A DNA stretch of 36,019 bases from Clostridiaceae bacterium. Its GTDB lineage: Bacteria > Bacillota > Clostridia > Acetivibrionales > DTU013. The translations under genes and the position numbers were made by a program. Where the stretch lies: the NCBI GenBank assembly GCA_012519745.1, contig JAAYPO010000061.1:1-36019 (forward strand), written 5' to 3'. Numbering within the stretch: the first letter of the stretch is position 1; each line of letters opens with the position of its first letter. The notes beneath the pieces were generated by a model, which did not search any database, was not told the origin of the DNA, and saw only the letters and a program-made list of their open reading frames with translations. Positions 7,696 through 16,363 of the stretch are shown here, one piece after another.

Positions 7696-8937
7696 TCAGG
7701 TATGATTCTGCTTGAGTCTGCCCTTTTCTTTACGTGTTTTGACCAGCACATCAGTATAGAACTTGTTGAATGTGCAGCAGCCTATAGGACTCTGCTGTAT
7801 CAGCAATTCAAGGCAGTTATCGCATACAGTGCAGTACTTGATCTCGTCTTCTCTGCCCTCCCTGAGCTTCAGCGGAAGCAGGGGATCTGCAAAAGACTGA
7901 CGTCCAAGTGCGATCATGTCCACATAGCCCTTTTCAATGTTGTTTGCACCAAATGTAAGAAGTGAGCTCTCCTCGGGAGATACTGCACAGAGCCTGTTTT
8001 TGCCGTCACGGAACGGAGAATAGTTGGAGCCGATCACGACGGTTTCGGGCTTCAGATTCTCTCTGAACATCTTTGCAAAGCCCATATGCAGATATGCAAA
8101 GTACGGAGAATTTCTGTCTGCCTGTGTAAGGCTGACAGTAATAGACGGGCTTCCGGCAGATTGCACAAAATACTGTGCCCCTCTTTCTTCAAGTCCCTTT
8201 ATAAGGTCTATCGGCTCTGTCAGATCGATCACCGGCGTATCCGGTCCCGCTGTTCCAAAGCCCCCGGGGAAGCCTTCCCATGCAGATATCTTGGATCCGA
8301 TGAGGAAGTTCTTGTCATTGACTTCCTTCTGGATCCTCTCATAAAGGTCAAATGCAAACTGACGTCTGTTTTCCCATGCACCGCCGTATTTCCATTTGCG
8401 GTCGTTATACGGACGGAGGATCTGTGAACCCAGGTAACCGTGACACAGCTTCATATCTATACCGTCAGCACCTATGCTGTGGACCATTTTTGCAGCAAGG
8501 ACAAAATCGTCCACGATCTGGTCGACTTCTTCTTCGGTGAGTAAATCTCCGCCAAGACCCGGCAGAGGCTTAACAGTCACACGGCGTGAAAAACTGGGGT
8601 TGCTCAGCTCCCCTGAATGTGTCAGCTGAAATATGAACAGTGAATTGGGGTTGATCTCCTTCATGCGCTTAACGAAATTAGCCAGGGCTTTCTCATTTTT
8701 GGGCATTATCAAAAGCTGTTCCTGTCTTGATCTGCTCTTGTCTGTTATCGAAATAGCCTCAAGTGTTACAACGCCTGCCTCTCCGCGAAACAGGTTTTCG
8801 TAGCGCTGGTAGGTCAGCTCCGACGGATTTCCATCCTTATCGGCATCCGTGCACTCCATAGCCTGGATAAAGAAACGGTTAGGACTTGTCCTTGTGCCGA
8901 TCTTGATGGGTGAAAGAAGTGTTTTTCTGTAATCCAT
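7696..8937 (-). CDS. Old yellow enzyme-family FMN oxidoreductase with C-terminal Fe-S-type cysteines
   Basis: The protein has 413 residues, and GAGGAGG precedes the ATG. The sequence is a TIM-barrel flavin oxidoreductase (residues ~5-365). It has the FMN-side start LLSPIKIGTRTSPNRF, the catalytic-region segment CHGYLGSQILRPYNDR, a typical NRRQFAFDLYERI helix and the phosphate-binding IALGRQSFADP. After the barrel comes a C-x2-C-x2-C-x11-C pattern (CTVCDNC ... GCC). This is the 4Fe-4S pattern of 2,4-dienoyl-CoA reductase and bile-acid enzymes, yet the protein stops about 23 residues later and lacks their FAD/NAD domain. Electrons must come from a separate partner or from NAD(P)H directly at FMN. 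The substrate is unknown. It has its own promoter and a structured leader and diverges from the isomerase/dehydrogenase pair. Confidence 0.85.
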   Translation of the reverse strand: MDYRKTLLSPIKIGTRTSPNRFFIQAMECTDADKDGNPSELTYQRYENLFRGEAGVVTLEAISITDKSRSRQEQLLIMPKNEKALANFVKRMKEINPNSLFIFQLTHSGELSNPSFSRRVTVKPLPGLGGDLLTEEEVDQIVDDFVLAAKMVHSIGADGIDMKLCHGYLGSQILRPYNDRKWKYGGAWENRRQFAFDLYERIQKEVNDKNFLIGSKISAWEGFPGGFGTAGPDTPVIDLTEPIDLIKGLEERGAQYFVQSAGSPSITVSLTQADRNSPYFAYLHMGFAKMFRENLKPETVVIGSNYSPFRDGKNRLCAVSPEESSLLTFGANNIEKGYVDMIALGRQSFADPLLPLKLREGREDEIKYCTVCDNCLELLIQQSPIGCCTFNKFYTDVLVKTRKEKGRLKQNHT

Positions 8938-9043
8938 TTAGAATTGCCTCCTCTTTTAGTAGATACTGAACTGCGGTAAATGGTAAGAATATTATTAATG
9001 CTTGCATCATCAGCTATTGAAAATGTGTATCCCTGTGTGTTTC

Positions 9044-9078
9044 AACGAGGTTGGGCGGGGCCCATCATTTACCTCGTT
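9044..9078 (-). promoter_or_regulatory. Two-stage hairpin at the 5' end of the old yellow enzyme mRNA
   Basis: AACGAGGT (9044-9051) pairs with ACCTCGTT (9071-9078), and inside it TGGGC (9052-9056) pairs with GCCCA (9060-9064) around a 3-nt loop. From the predicted minus-strand start near 9086 it would begin about 8 nt into a ~150-nt leader. It may stabilise the RNA or be part of an attenuation device. No antiterminator was identified. Confidence 0.5.
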
Positions 9079-9092
9079 ATAACATCATAATA

Positions 9093-9121
9093 ACTATATC
9101 ATATGCGTATTTTTTTTACAA
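9093..9121 (-). promoter_or_regulatory. Promoter of the old yellow enzyme gene
   Basis: On the minus strand, TTGTAA (9121-9116) is followed after 17 nt by TATAGT (9098-9093). The spacer is A-rich. The implied leader is about 150 nt long. Confidence 0.6.
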
Positions 9122-9179
9122 GCATTTTTAATATTTCATACATTTACTCACATTATACCACTAATTATAATATAATCAA

Positions 9180-9208
9180 TTGACTTTGCAACATTTTCGG
9201 GCTAAAAT
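9180..9208 (+). promoter_or_regulatory. Promoter of the isomerase/dehydrogenase operon with candidate operator in the spacer
   Basis: TTGACT (9180-9185) and TAAAAT (9203-9208) are separated by 17 nt. The spacer contains AACATTTTCG (9190-9199), identical to ten bases upstream of the pfkB promoter. A protein bound there would block RNA polymerase directly. Confidence 0.75.
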
Positions 9209-9269
9209 AAACATAGCATATTCAGGCAATGCTAAATACATAATAAAAATTGAAACGGAGGCAGATTAT

Positions 9270-10247
9270 ATGAAGCTCGGTTTTTTCACAGCAAATTACA
9301 CGGAAAAGCCCCTTGAAGAAGTGGCTAAGCTTGCAGCTGAACATGGCTATGAGGCACTGGAGATCCCCGCTTACGAGGATAACGGCCAGTTCGACCCGAA
9401 GGAAGTTTTAAAGGGTGACAATGCCAAAAAAATCAGATCAATGGTCGAAAGCTATGGTCTGACGATATCCGCATTGAGCAATCATGCAGATTCACTCCTT
9501 ATCCTGGGACCCCACGGTGTTGATACGGACACTATCTATAAAGGTACAAAGGAAGAAAAAATAAAATTCGGAACTGAGAGCCTGCTCAGGACCGCACAGG
9601 CAGCCAGCGCTCTCGAAGTTCCCGTAGTCAACGGCTTTACAGGCGTGACAAACTTCGGCAGGTACTTCCCCTTCCCCCATGCCCAGGGCTGGGAAGAGAT
9701 GGAGAAGGAATTTGTCGAGCTTTTTGTTCCGATACTGGATAAATTCAAGGAATACGGTGTAAAGTTTGCCGTCGAACCCCATCCCAACAATCTGATATAC
9801 GATATCCATACAGCCGAAAGAGCCATCAAGAATGTTGACAACCACCCCTGTCTTGGATTCAACATGGACCCTGCCAACCTTATATATCTGGGACTTAAGG
9901 TCGAAAACTTCATCAACAGGCTGGGCGACAGGATATTCCACGTCCACGCAAAGGACGGAGAGATCGTAGAGCACAATATCCAGGTGGGCGGTATCCTCAT
10001 GCAGGGCGACTGGCAGAGACTCGACCGCACCTTCAGATTCAGGATCCCCGGCTGGGGAAGCGTTCAGTGGAAGAAGATCATCACTGAGCTATCGATGGTC
10101 GGATACAACTATGTGCTCAGTTATGAGCATGAGGATGTGACGATGAGCCGTGCAGATGGTGTGGTCAAAACTGCAGCCTACCTCAAGCCTCTCCTTATAA
10201 ATGCTCCTTATGAAGGCCGCAAGGACAAGCTGTTCCAGGGTATATAA
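9270..10247 (+). CDS. Xylose isomerase-like TIM-barrel sugar isomerase/epimerase
   Basis: The start at 9270 has GGAGG 8 nt upstream, giving 325 residues; an upstream frame opening at 9180 overlaps the promoter. It belongs to the AP-endonuclease-2/xylose-isomerase-like barrel family. The four metal-ligand positions can be followed along the chain: Glu169 in VEPHP, Asp200 in NMDPANL, His224/226 in HVHAKDG and Glu286 in SYEHED. Relatives isomerise or epimerise free ketoses, keto-inositols or sugar acids. The gene is followed after 28 nt by a zinc polyol dehydrogenase, a pairing common in catabolism of rare sugars and polyols. The substrate cannot be read from the sequence. Confidence 0.85.
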   Translation: MKLGFFTANYTEKPLEEVAKLAAEHGYEALEIPAYEDNGQFDPKEVLKGDNAKKIRSMVESYGLTISALSNHADSLLILGPHGVDTDTIYKGTKEEKIKFGTESLLRTAQAASALEVPVVNGFTGVTNFGRYFPFPHAQGWEEMEKEFVELFVPILDKFKEYGVKFAVEPHPNNLIYDIHTAERAIKNVDNHPCLGFNMDPANLIYLGLKVENFINRLGDRIFHVHAKDGEIVEHNIQVGGILMQGDWQRLDRTFRFRIPGWGSVQWKKIITELSMVGYNYVLSYEHEDVTMSRADGVVKTAAYLKPLLINAPYEGRKDKLFQGI

Positions 10248-10275
10248 CAAAATTTTCAGTAACGGAGGTAATACG

Positions 10276-11337
10276 ATGTCTAGAACTATGAGAGCACAAG
10301 TCGTTGAAGAACCCGGCAAGATGGTCCTCAAGCAGGTACCGGTCCCCGAGATATCTTCAGAAGAAGTACTCATAAAGGTTTCCATGTGCGGCATATGCGG
10401 CACCGACTGGAAAATATACAAAGGCGAATATGCATCAGAATTCCTTCCTATGATATCGGGACATGAATTCTGGGGTGTGGTCGAAGAAGTGGGCAGCAAT
10501 GCCAAAGGCCTGAAAAAGGGTGACAGAGTGGCAGTTGACATATGCCTGCCCTGCGGGACCTGCTATTATTGCCGCAAGGGTGACGCCCTTCTCTGCGAGA
10601 CCTTTACCCAGCTTGGGATCCATACGGACGGAGCATTTGCAGAGTATGTAAAGGCTCCCTGGAGAAACTGCTTCCTGATACCGGATGAAGTAGATTCTCT
10701 GTCGGCTGCATTTATTGAGCCTTTGACAGCAGTCATGCAGGCATCCAAGAGAATGGATGTCACGATCGCATCAAGCGTGGTCATTATCGGAGACGGCCTC
10801 GGTATCCTTCACGGAGCCCTTGCCAAACTGCGCGGAGCAGCGCCGGTGATCGTAATGGGCGCCAGCGAAGCCAGACTCAATATGGCCAAGCAGTTTGGAG
10901 CAGATCATATTATCGATGTAACAAAAATAGATGATCCCGTAGCTGAAGTCAAGCGGCTTACAAATGGTATAGGTGCGGATTATGTACTGGAAGCCGTCGG
11001 TACGCCGCAGACTTATGAGCAGGCATTCAGCATGGTCAGAAGAGGCGGCAAGGTCGAAGCCTTCGGCATATGCCCTCCCGACCAGAAGGCATGCTTCTCT
11101 CCTTATGAATTTGTCCTTGGCGAGAAAAAGGTCAGCGGTTCCTGTGCCGGTATAGGCAATGACTGGGGAGATGTGCTCACACTCCTCAAATACAAGCGTA
11201 TAGATCCCAGCTCAATGTTTTCTATGATCGTTCCGCTGGAAGAACTGGAACAGGCACTTAACGAACTTCGCACCAACAAGGACCTGATAAAGGTATTTGT
11301 CGATCCTTCCATAAAAGAGCGCAAGGTGCTCAGATAA
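10276..11337 (+). CDS. Zinc-dependent medium-chain sugar/polyol dehydrogenase
   Basis: The ATG at 10276 is preceded by CGGAGG, giving 353 residues. The N-terminal GroES-like domain has the catalytic zinc ligands Cys41 in CGICGTD and His63-Glu64 in SGHEFWG. The structural zinc set is C-x2-C-x2-C-x7-C (Cys93, 96, 99, 107). The Rossmann domain shows VVIIGDGLGIL, a relaxed GxGxxG. It resembles sorbitol/iditol- and threonine-type dehydrogenases and should oxidise a secondary alcohol with NAD(P)+. It is the last gene of a two-gene operon with the TIM-barrel isomerase and is closed by a strong terminator. Which polyol it uses is not determined. Confidence 0.87.
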   Translation: MSRTMRAQVVEEPGKMVLKQVPVPEISSEEVLIKVSMCGICGTDWKIYKGEYASEFLPMISGHEFWGVVEEVGSNAKGLKKGDRVAVDICLPCGTCYYCRKGDALLCETFTQLGIHTDGAFAEYVKAPWRNCFLIPDEVDSLSAAFIEPLTAVMQASKRMDVTIASSVVIIGDGLGILHGALAKLRGAAPVIVMGASEARLNMAKQFGADHIIDVTKIDDPVAEVKRLTNGIGADYVLEAVGTPQTYEQAFSMVRRGGKVEAFGICPPDQKACFSPYEFVLGEKKVSGSCAGIGNDWGDVLTLLKYKRIDPSSMFSMIVPLEELEQALNELRTNKDLIKVFVDPSIKERKVLR

Positions 11338-11355
11338 TTTACTGCTGCGTATGTA

Positions 11356-11395
11356 AAAAGGAAAGTGCCGGTCATGATGCCGGCACTTTCCTTTT
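11356..11395. terminator. Strong bidirectional terminator
   Basis: The 16-bp perfect arms AAAAGGAAAGTGCCGG (11356-11371) and CCGGCACTTTCCTTTT (11380-11395) enclose an 8-nt loop. T-rich ends occur on both strands. It serves the dehydrogenase operon from the left and the chemoreceptor gene from the right. Confidence 0.9.
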
Positions 11396-11420
11396 GTTCT
11401 AATTTAACTCATCGCTATCG

Positions 11421-13499
11421 CTATATCGTAAACTTGCCCATCATTTCTATCAGGTCTTCTGCCATCTGACTGAGATCTGCCGACATTCTGTCAAGCTCCT
11501 CGATAGTGGCCAGCTGTTCCTCCGTCGAAGCGGAGACCTCCTGCGTCGATGCCGATACCTGCTCCGAAACAGCCGAAATGTTTTCCATACTGGCCAGGAC
11601 CTTTTCCTTGAATATATTCATTTCATTTATCAGCTCACCTGCAATCCCGATATTCTCGGACAACACCTGAGTTGAATTGCTTATGTCGGTAAAGATCCCT
11701 GCGGTTTCGGTCACTCTGCTGCTTTGCTCCAATATTGCGTTCTCTGCATCATTTACCAGCCGCACAGAGCTTTGAGCCTGCCTGTTGATATTTTCAAGCA
11801 GCAGCTGTATATCCTTGGTGTGTTTGTTTGACCGCTCTGCCAGCTTTCTGATCTCATCGGCAACTACGGCAAACCCGACTCCTGCATTTCCGGCCCTTGC
11901 AGCCTCGATCTCCGCATTGAGAGAGAGCAGGTTCGTCTGATCTGCAATCCCTCTGAGGATATTTGTTATCTTATCTATGTTTTTAACATACTGACTCAGC
12001 TCGGTTATTTCTTTGACTACATTTGCCGCAATACTATTAGTCTGCTCTGTTTTTGTACTCAGATCCTTGATGGCCTCTATACCATTGTCGGACAATCTCT
12101 TCATTGCCTCCGAATCAGCCTCCATGATCCTTGTCTTTTCAACCGTCTGTGCGATCCTTTCGGTCAGCTGCTTAACATTCTCCACGCTGCTCTCTATTTC
12201 TGCCGCCTGATTGGACGCTCCCTGGGCCACATCGGACATGGCATTTGCCACATCATTGGATACCAGTGAGGATTTTGATGATATGGACAACATGGTCTGA
12301 GAGGACTCTGCCACGTTGGCTGCCGCATCCTTGCTCTGATGCACAAGCGCTCTGATATTTGCGATCATACTGTTGAAGCTTGCAACAAGCTTTCCGATCT
12401 CATCCTTTCTCTTCATCTCCAATGATACGGTCAGATTTCCCTTCTCTGCCTCATACATGATATTTGTGATAGCCTTCATGGAATTTGTCAGCCTCAGTGA
12501 GAAGATAAACCCGAATATGACGGCAAAAACGGTAAACAGTATGCCCGCTTGCAGCGTAGTCCTCGCTATGGCCGCAGGTCCGCTGTTTATATCCGCCTCA
12601 GGCACTGTTGTAACTACTGTCACGCCTGTATTTTTAGACCTGTGGTATGATACCAGGCATTTTGTGTCATTATCGTAGGAAAGAAAAGTACCGGAGTCTT
12701 CAGTTTTTAGTCTTTCAAGGGTCTCCTTGATAAACTGTCTGTCACTGAGACCTTCAGCTTCTGTTTCTTCAAGATCGGTCATCACCTTTCCCTGAGGTGT
12801 GAGAAGATATGTATTGTCATTTTCGCCAAGCTTTACACTTGACAACACTTTTATCATCGGTTCCTTGTTTACACTTACTACACTTATGCCTATCACCTTA
12901 TACTTATTGGGATGCTTATATATCCTGAGCAATGACATGGGGGCATACCTGTCAGGGTTATTCACCTTGAGAGAGTCGCCGTAGTCGATCCAGACCGCTT
13001 TGCCGTCTCCCTCGATGACCTGCTGATACCAGTCGGTAGCCGATATGGCGTCCATATCCGCCTTCTCTGAAAGGTCACCCAAAGCCTCACCCGTAGAATA
13101 GATTATCATTGCATTCACATCGTTGGATGTGGAGTTTATGCCCATCATGGAGGTATTTGCATCCTTATACAGCTCAAACTTCTCGTACAGCTCCGAGTCA
13201 GTGTCCATATACCGGCTGTACTGCTGTATCGCCGGATCTGCGATCATTTGTACAGATACATTCAAAGCCTTGTCAAGAAACTGATCGAAGCAGTTGGACG
13301 TCTGCAGGGTACTGGTGGAAATGCTGTCCTCCATCTGTTTTAACAGGTCATTTGATGCAGCTTTTGTCGTTATTATACCGATGGTAGTCACGGGTAATAT
13401 GATAAGCACCATAAAAACTGCAACTAATCTTGGAAGAAGGCTATTTGTTGATGTAAGGTCAGAAATAATAGACTTGATAATGCTTGGAATTTTTTTCAT
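11421..13499 (-). CDS. Methyl-accepting chemotaxis protein with extracellular Cache-type sensor
   Basis: The protein has 692 residues, and GGAGGAG precedes the ATG. There is a first membrane span at about 22-46 ([19 protein letters not shown]) and a ~260-residue extracellular region of double-Cache character that includes [14 protein letters not shown] and a [11 protein letters not shown] segment. A second span lies at about 315-337, then a HAMP domain to about 392 and the cytoplasmic coiled-coil signalling domain. The highly conserved hairpin tip is complete ([18 protein letters not shown]). It should report ligand binding to CheA/CheW. No che genes are nearby, and the protein ends without a CheR-docking pentapeptide. 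Ligands of Cache receptors are often small acids, amino acids or sugars, so a link to the neighbouring sugar genes is only suggestive. Confidence 0.95.
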   Translation of the reverse strand: MKKIPSIIKSIISDLTSTNSLLPRLVAVFMVLIILPVTTIGIITTKAASNDLLKQMEDSISTSTLQTSNCFDQFLDKALNVSVQMIADPAIQQYSRYMDTDSELYEKFELYKDANTSMMGINSTSNDVNAMIIYSTGEALGDLSEKADMDAISATDWYQQVIEGDGKAVWIDYGDSLKVNNPDRYAPMSLLRIYKHPNKYKVIGISVVSVNKEPMIKVLSSVKLGENDNTYLLTPQGKVMTDLEETEAEGLSDRQFIKETLERLKTEDSGTFLSYDNDTKCLVSYHRSKNTGVTVVTTVPEADINSGPAAIARTTLQAGILFTVFAVIFGFIFSLRLTNSMKAITNIMYEAEKGNLTVSLEMKRKDEIGKLVASFNSMIANIRALVHQSKDAAANVAESSQTMLSISSKSSLVSNDVANAMSDVAQGASNQAAEIESSVENVKQLTERIAQTVEKTRIMEADSEAMKRLSDNGIEAIKDLSTKTEQTNSIAANVVKEITELSQYVKNIDKITNILRGIADQTNLLSLNAEIEAARAGNAGVGFAVVADEIRKLAERSNKHTKDIQLLLENINRQAQSSVRLVNDAENAILEQSSRVTETAGIFTDISNSTQVLSENIGIAGELINEMNIFKEKVLASMENISAVSEQVSASTQEVSASTEEQLATIEELDRMSADLSQMAEDLIEMMGKFTI

Positions 13500-13534
13500 A
13501 GCTCCTCCTGGACATTTATCAATATTCTACATAA

Positions 13535-13543
13535 ATTATATCA
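13535..13543 (-). promoter_or_regulatory. Extended -10 promoter of the chemoreceptor gene
   Basis: The minus strand reads TGATATAAT, an extended -10 with a perfect hexamer, in the 70-nt gap before the chemoreceptor start. No good -35 box is seen, as is usual for this promoter class. Confidence 0.5.
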
Positions 13544-13569
13544 TTCAAAGATTCCCAATGATAGTCCGA

Positions 13570-13962
13570 TTACTTGGTTTTCTCGCAGAATTCCAGTATT
13601 ACTCCGTCGGGATCTGTAAAAAGAAGTGCTTTTACTCCAAGATGTGGCAAATCTCTACTCGACATTGTTATGTTAACTCCCCTGGCCCTCAACTCCCTCT
13701 CATGGGCATTGACATCCTCCACCTCAAAGGCAATATGCTTAAGACCGGCATCACTGTCTCCGCGCTCCATCGCCATGCTTTTGCCATGATAGTCGAAAAG
13801 CTCCAGTCTGGCGCCATCGGGCAGTAAAAAATACGTTATGGTATTGTCCCCATTCTCTATAGTCTCCAGCTGTTCAAATCCCAGTATTTCTCTGTAAAAT
13901 TTGCTGGAAGCCTCTATATTGCTGGTGTTTATCGCTATATGCTCTATTCGTTTGATATTCAT
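13570..13962 (-). CDS. VOC-superfamily (glyoxalase-like) metalloprotein
   Basis: The ATG at 13962 has AGGAGG 5 nt upstream, giving 130 residues. Two beta-alpha-beta-beta-beta units of the vicinal oxygen chelate fold are visible. The four metal-ligand positions appear intact: His in IEHIAINT, Glu in ARLELFDY, His in LKHIAFEV and Glu in GVILEFCE. Family members include lactoylglutathione lyase, methylmalonyl-CoA epimerase and resistance proteins. It is 43 nt after the GntR regulator and probably the last gene of the DeoC-FGGY-GntR operon. It might handle a reactive aldehyde such as methylglyoxal from sugar breakdown, but that is inference. Confidence 0.85.
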   Translation of the reverse strand: MNIKRIEHIAINTSNIEASSKFYREILGFEQLETIENGDNTITYFLLPDGARLELFDYHGKSMAMERGDSDAGLKHIAFEVEDVNAHERELRARGVNITMSSRDLPHLGVKALLFTDPDGVILEFCEKTK

Positions 13963-14005
13963 TGCTGCCTCCTGTAATGCTGCATCTGTTTTTGTGTTTT
14001 CTGTG

Positions 14006-14755
14006 TCACATCGCTTTGTGTCTGCCGGAAAGCTTAATTTTATAGGAATAGCGGTCAGCCCTTGAGACTGAGACCACCACCTCCACAGGACGGTCGGTAA
14101 TATCATATGTTACCCTGGTGGCATGGAGCAATGGAAACCCTCTCTTCACATTTAGCATAGAAGCTTCAGACACTTTGGCGGCCTTTGCTTCGACTACCTC
14201 CTCCGCCCTGCTGAGAACGATGCTGTAGTTTTTCTCCAGCATCTCATACAGAGATTCGCACTTGAGTCCTTTATCAAGAAAACCGGGTACGATGGCGGGA
14301 ACCAGGTAGTTAGTCATGATGCATGTTGGCTCATTGTCGGCATAGCGCAGTCTCTCCAGCCGATAAACCGAAGCTCCGATGGGTATGTCCAGCAGTCTTG
14401 CCACATTGACCGGAGCAGGCTCCTGCGAATACTTTATAATCTTTGATTCCGGATGCATGCCCAGGGCGATCATAGTTTCAGCCCAGCTTGAAATCAGATT
14501 GAGCTCCTGGCTTGCTTTAGGCCTGCTGACGTATGTCCCCTTGCCCTGCTGCGTATACAGCAGCCCTTCCTGTACCAGCTCCTGGATAGCCCGCCGTATT
14601 GTTATGCGGCTTACCTTGTACTTCTCCTGAAGCTCTGATTCGGACGGGATCAGGTCGCCGACCTTGAACTGCCTTGTACGTATTTCCTCCAGCAGGCTTT
14701 CCTTAACCTGATAATACAAAGGAATCGGATGAGTTTTATCCAGCAAGTTTTCCAC
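14006..14755 (-). CDS. GntR-family regulator, HutC/UTRA type
   Basis: The protein has up to 249 residues. It has an N-terminal winged helix (about 8-75, with the typical IPLYYQVKESLLEEI opening, PSESEL and the RRAIQELVQEGLL recognition region) and a C-terminal UTRA effector domain that binds sugar phosphates or other small acids in relatives. The first possible start is a GTG that overlaps the ribosome binding site AAGGGG. The TTG at 14746 is better spaced, so the true protein may begin three residues later. It follows the FGGY kinase by 54 nt. The TGGTATAA motif directly upstream also occurs around the deoC promoter, which suggests self-regulation and control of the whole operon. Confidence 0.88.
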   Translation of the reverse strand: MENLLDKTHPIPLYYQVKESLLEEIRTRQFKVGDLIPSESELQEKYKVSRITIRRAIQELVQEGLLYTQQGKGTYVSRPKASQELNLISSWAETMIALGMHPESKIIKYSQEPAPVNVARLLDIPIGASVYRLERLRYADNEPTCIMTNYLVPAIVPGFLDKGLKCESLYEMLEKNYSIVLSRAEEVVEAKAAKVSEASMLNVKRGFPLLHATRVTYDITDRPVEVVVSVSRADRYSYKIKLSGRHKAM

Positions 14756-14758
14756 CCC

Positions 14759-14766
14759 TTATACCA
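14759..14766 (-). promoter_or_regulatory. TGGTATAA half-site upstream of the GntR gene
   Basis: The minus strand reads TGGTATAA 3 nt before the first possible start codon of the regulator. The same octamer is at 17129, with variants at 17187 and 17249. GntR/UTRA regulators commonly bind GGTATA-type half-sites, so it is a candidate operator. Confidence 0.4.
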
Positions 14767-14809
14767 ATAAATCACTTTTCAATTCATGATTATACATTAT
14801 AATTCATAT

Positions 14810-16348
14810 TCAGTCCATTGGGAAGCACAGCTTATCGGATATTTCAGAAAGACTGTGAGCCGCAAAATCGAAGACCTTCAGCAGTCTTTCGTAGATCCTG
14901 TTGTTATCGGTATCAGGCTTCAATTTCTCCGCTGTCTTGTGTATACTGTCCATCCTGCTGAAATCCTTCCATATACCGCAGCCTGCCGCCGCAACCGCGA
15001 CCGCCCCAAGAGCGGCAGCGTCCTGATCTATGTTTGTCTTGATGATATCCATATTGTAGACATCGGCAAATATCCTTCTGTACAGCGGGCTCTTGCTGCC
15101 TCCTCCCACCAGAAGCATCTCATCGTGCAGGCTGCAGTGCATTCTCAATACATCCAGCCTGAGCCGCAGATTCATCGCTATCCCTTCCATACAGGCACGG
15201 ATCAGATCCTCCCTGTTATGCTTCAGATCCAGTCCTATATATGCGCCTCTCAGATTGGCACTGGCATCCTGTGATGTCCCGCCGGCAAGGCTTGGGTTGA
15301 ATATGAGTCTGTTTGCCCCTGCAGGTGAACGCTCCGCCAGCATATCCATCATCCTGTACGCATTCTGTCCTCCCCGTGCTTCACTTTCCTTCAGGTCGGG
15401 GCATAGATTGTCCCTCAGCCAGGTGAAGGAGGTGCCTGCTGAAAATATACTCACTGCAGACGTGTACAAACCCGGGATCACATGAGTGAAAACATAGGGC
15501 TTTGCTTTGAGGTCAAGTACGGGTTCTGATGATGAAACTGCGATCCATGCGGAGGAGCCGAGAGATGTATATACTCTGCCCTCCTCTATGTTTTTTGCAC
15601 CCAGTGCCATACACGAATTGTCCACACCGCCGCACACCACCAGGACATTGGGGCCGAGCCCTGTTTCCGCTGCCGCCTTCGGAGTGATTTGTCCCAGAAT
15701 GCTCGTGGATAATACGATGTCAGGCAGCTTTTCTCTATCGATGCCGCTTGCTTCTATAAAACCGTCATGATAAGCATTGGCCTTCAGATCATATACGCCG
15801 GATCCGGATGCATAGGAGTGGTCGGTTTTTATGATGCCTGTCAGCTTGTAGTTGATATAATCCTTTGTACCGATTATTTTATATGCATTTTTATACATTT
15901 GGTATTCATTATTTTTATACCACATTATCTTGAATACAGTATAAAGGGCTGCAGGAAAACCATTTCCTGTCGTCATATACCATTGGTCATTATCTACTCT
16001 GGAAAAAAACTCTTCCGCCTCCCTGACCGCACGGGTATCTGACCATATCGGAGTCGTATCTCTCAGCAGCACTCCATTTCTGTCCACCGGAACTGCACCG
16101 AGACTATGGCCCGATATTGCAAGACACTCGATATTGCGGCCGTTTTCTCCCGTCTTCTCCAAAAGCCTCCTGGTGCTCTCACAGACAGCCTCCCACCAAT
16201 CCACAGGCCTCTGCTCATGCCAGCCGGCCTGCGGGTATATCGTTTTGTACGGAACAAAGACCCAGGCCAGGCAATTGCCGTCCAAATCGTACAGTGAAGC
16301 CTTGTTGCCGCCCGTACCAAGGTCATATGATATCATCCTGTTGCCCAT
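14810..16348 (-). CDS. FGGY-family sugar kinase (xylulokinase-like)
   Basis: The protein has 512 residues, and GAGGTG lies before the ATG. The N-terminal domain begins ISYDLGTGGNKASLYD, the FGGY phosphate loop. Family landmarks follow: WHEQRPVDWW, a CLAISGHSLG segment and GGVDNSCMALG with catalytic Asp243. The late GGGSKSPLYRRIFADV and AALGAV segments contact the nucleotide. It resembles xylulokinases more than rhamnulokinases and is not close to the other FGGY kinase in this window. It starts 15 nt after the DeoC-like aldolase gene, so the two are surely co-transcribed. I infer that it phosphorylates a ketose or polyol whose phosphate is, directly or after conversion, cleaved by that aldolase. 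Confidence 0.88.
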   Translation of the reverse strand: MGNRMISYDLGTGGNKASLYDLDGNCLAWVFVPYKTIYPQAGWHEQRPVDWWEAVCESTRRLLEKTGENGRNIECLAISGHSLGAVPVDRNGVLLRDTTPIWSDTRAVREAEEFFSRVDNDQWYMTTGNGFPAALYTVFKIMWYKNNEYQMYKNAYKIIGTKDYINYKLTGIIKTDHSYASGSGVYDLKANAYHDGFIEASGIDREKLPDIVLSTSILGQITPKAAAETGLGPNVLVVCGGVDNSCMALGAKNIEEGRVYTSLGSSAWIAVSSSEPVLDLKAKPYVFTHVIPGLYTSAVSIFSAGTSFTWLRDNLCPDLKESEARGGQNAYRMMDMLAERSPAGANRLIFNPSLAGGTSQDASANLRGAYIGLDLKHNREDLIRACMEGIAMNLRLRLDVLRMHCSLHDEMLLVGGGSKSPLYRRIFADVYNMDIIKTNIDQDAAALGAVAVAAAGCGIWKDFSRMDSIHKTAEKLKPDTDNNRIYERLLKVFDFAAHSLSEISDKLCFPMD

Positions 16349-16363
16349 TGCGTCACCTCATCA

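Larger units (their letters stand above)
8938..9269. other. 332-bp divergent promoter region
   Basis: It contains back-to-back promoters for the minus-strand old yellow enzyme gene (9093-9121) and the plus-strand isomerase gene (9180-9208). It also contains a stable hairpin in the minus-strand leader (9044-9078). No small gene is supported. Confidence 0.7.

Noticed and set aside
7518-7751. Possible 77-codon gene between pfkB and the old yellow enzyme
   Set aside because: It overlaps two hairpins and the 3' end of the old yellow enzyme gene and has no ribosome binding site.
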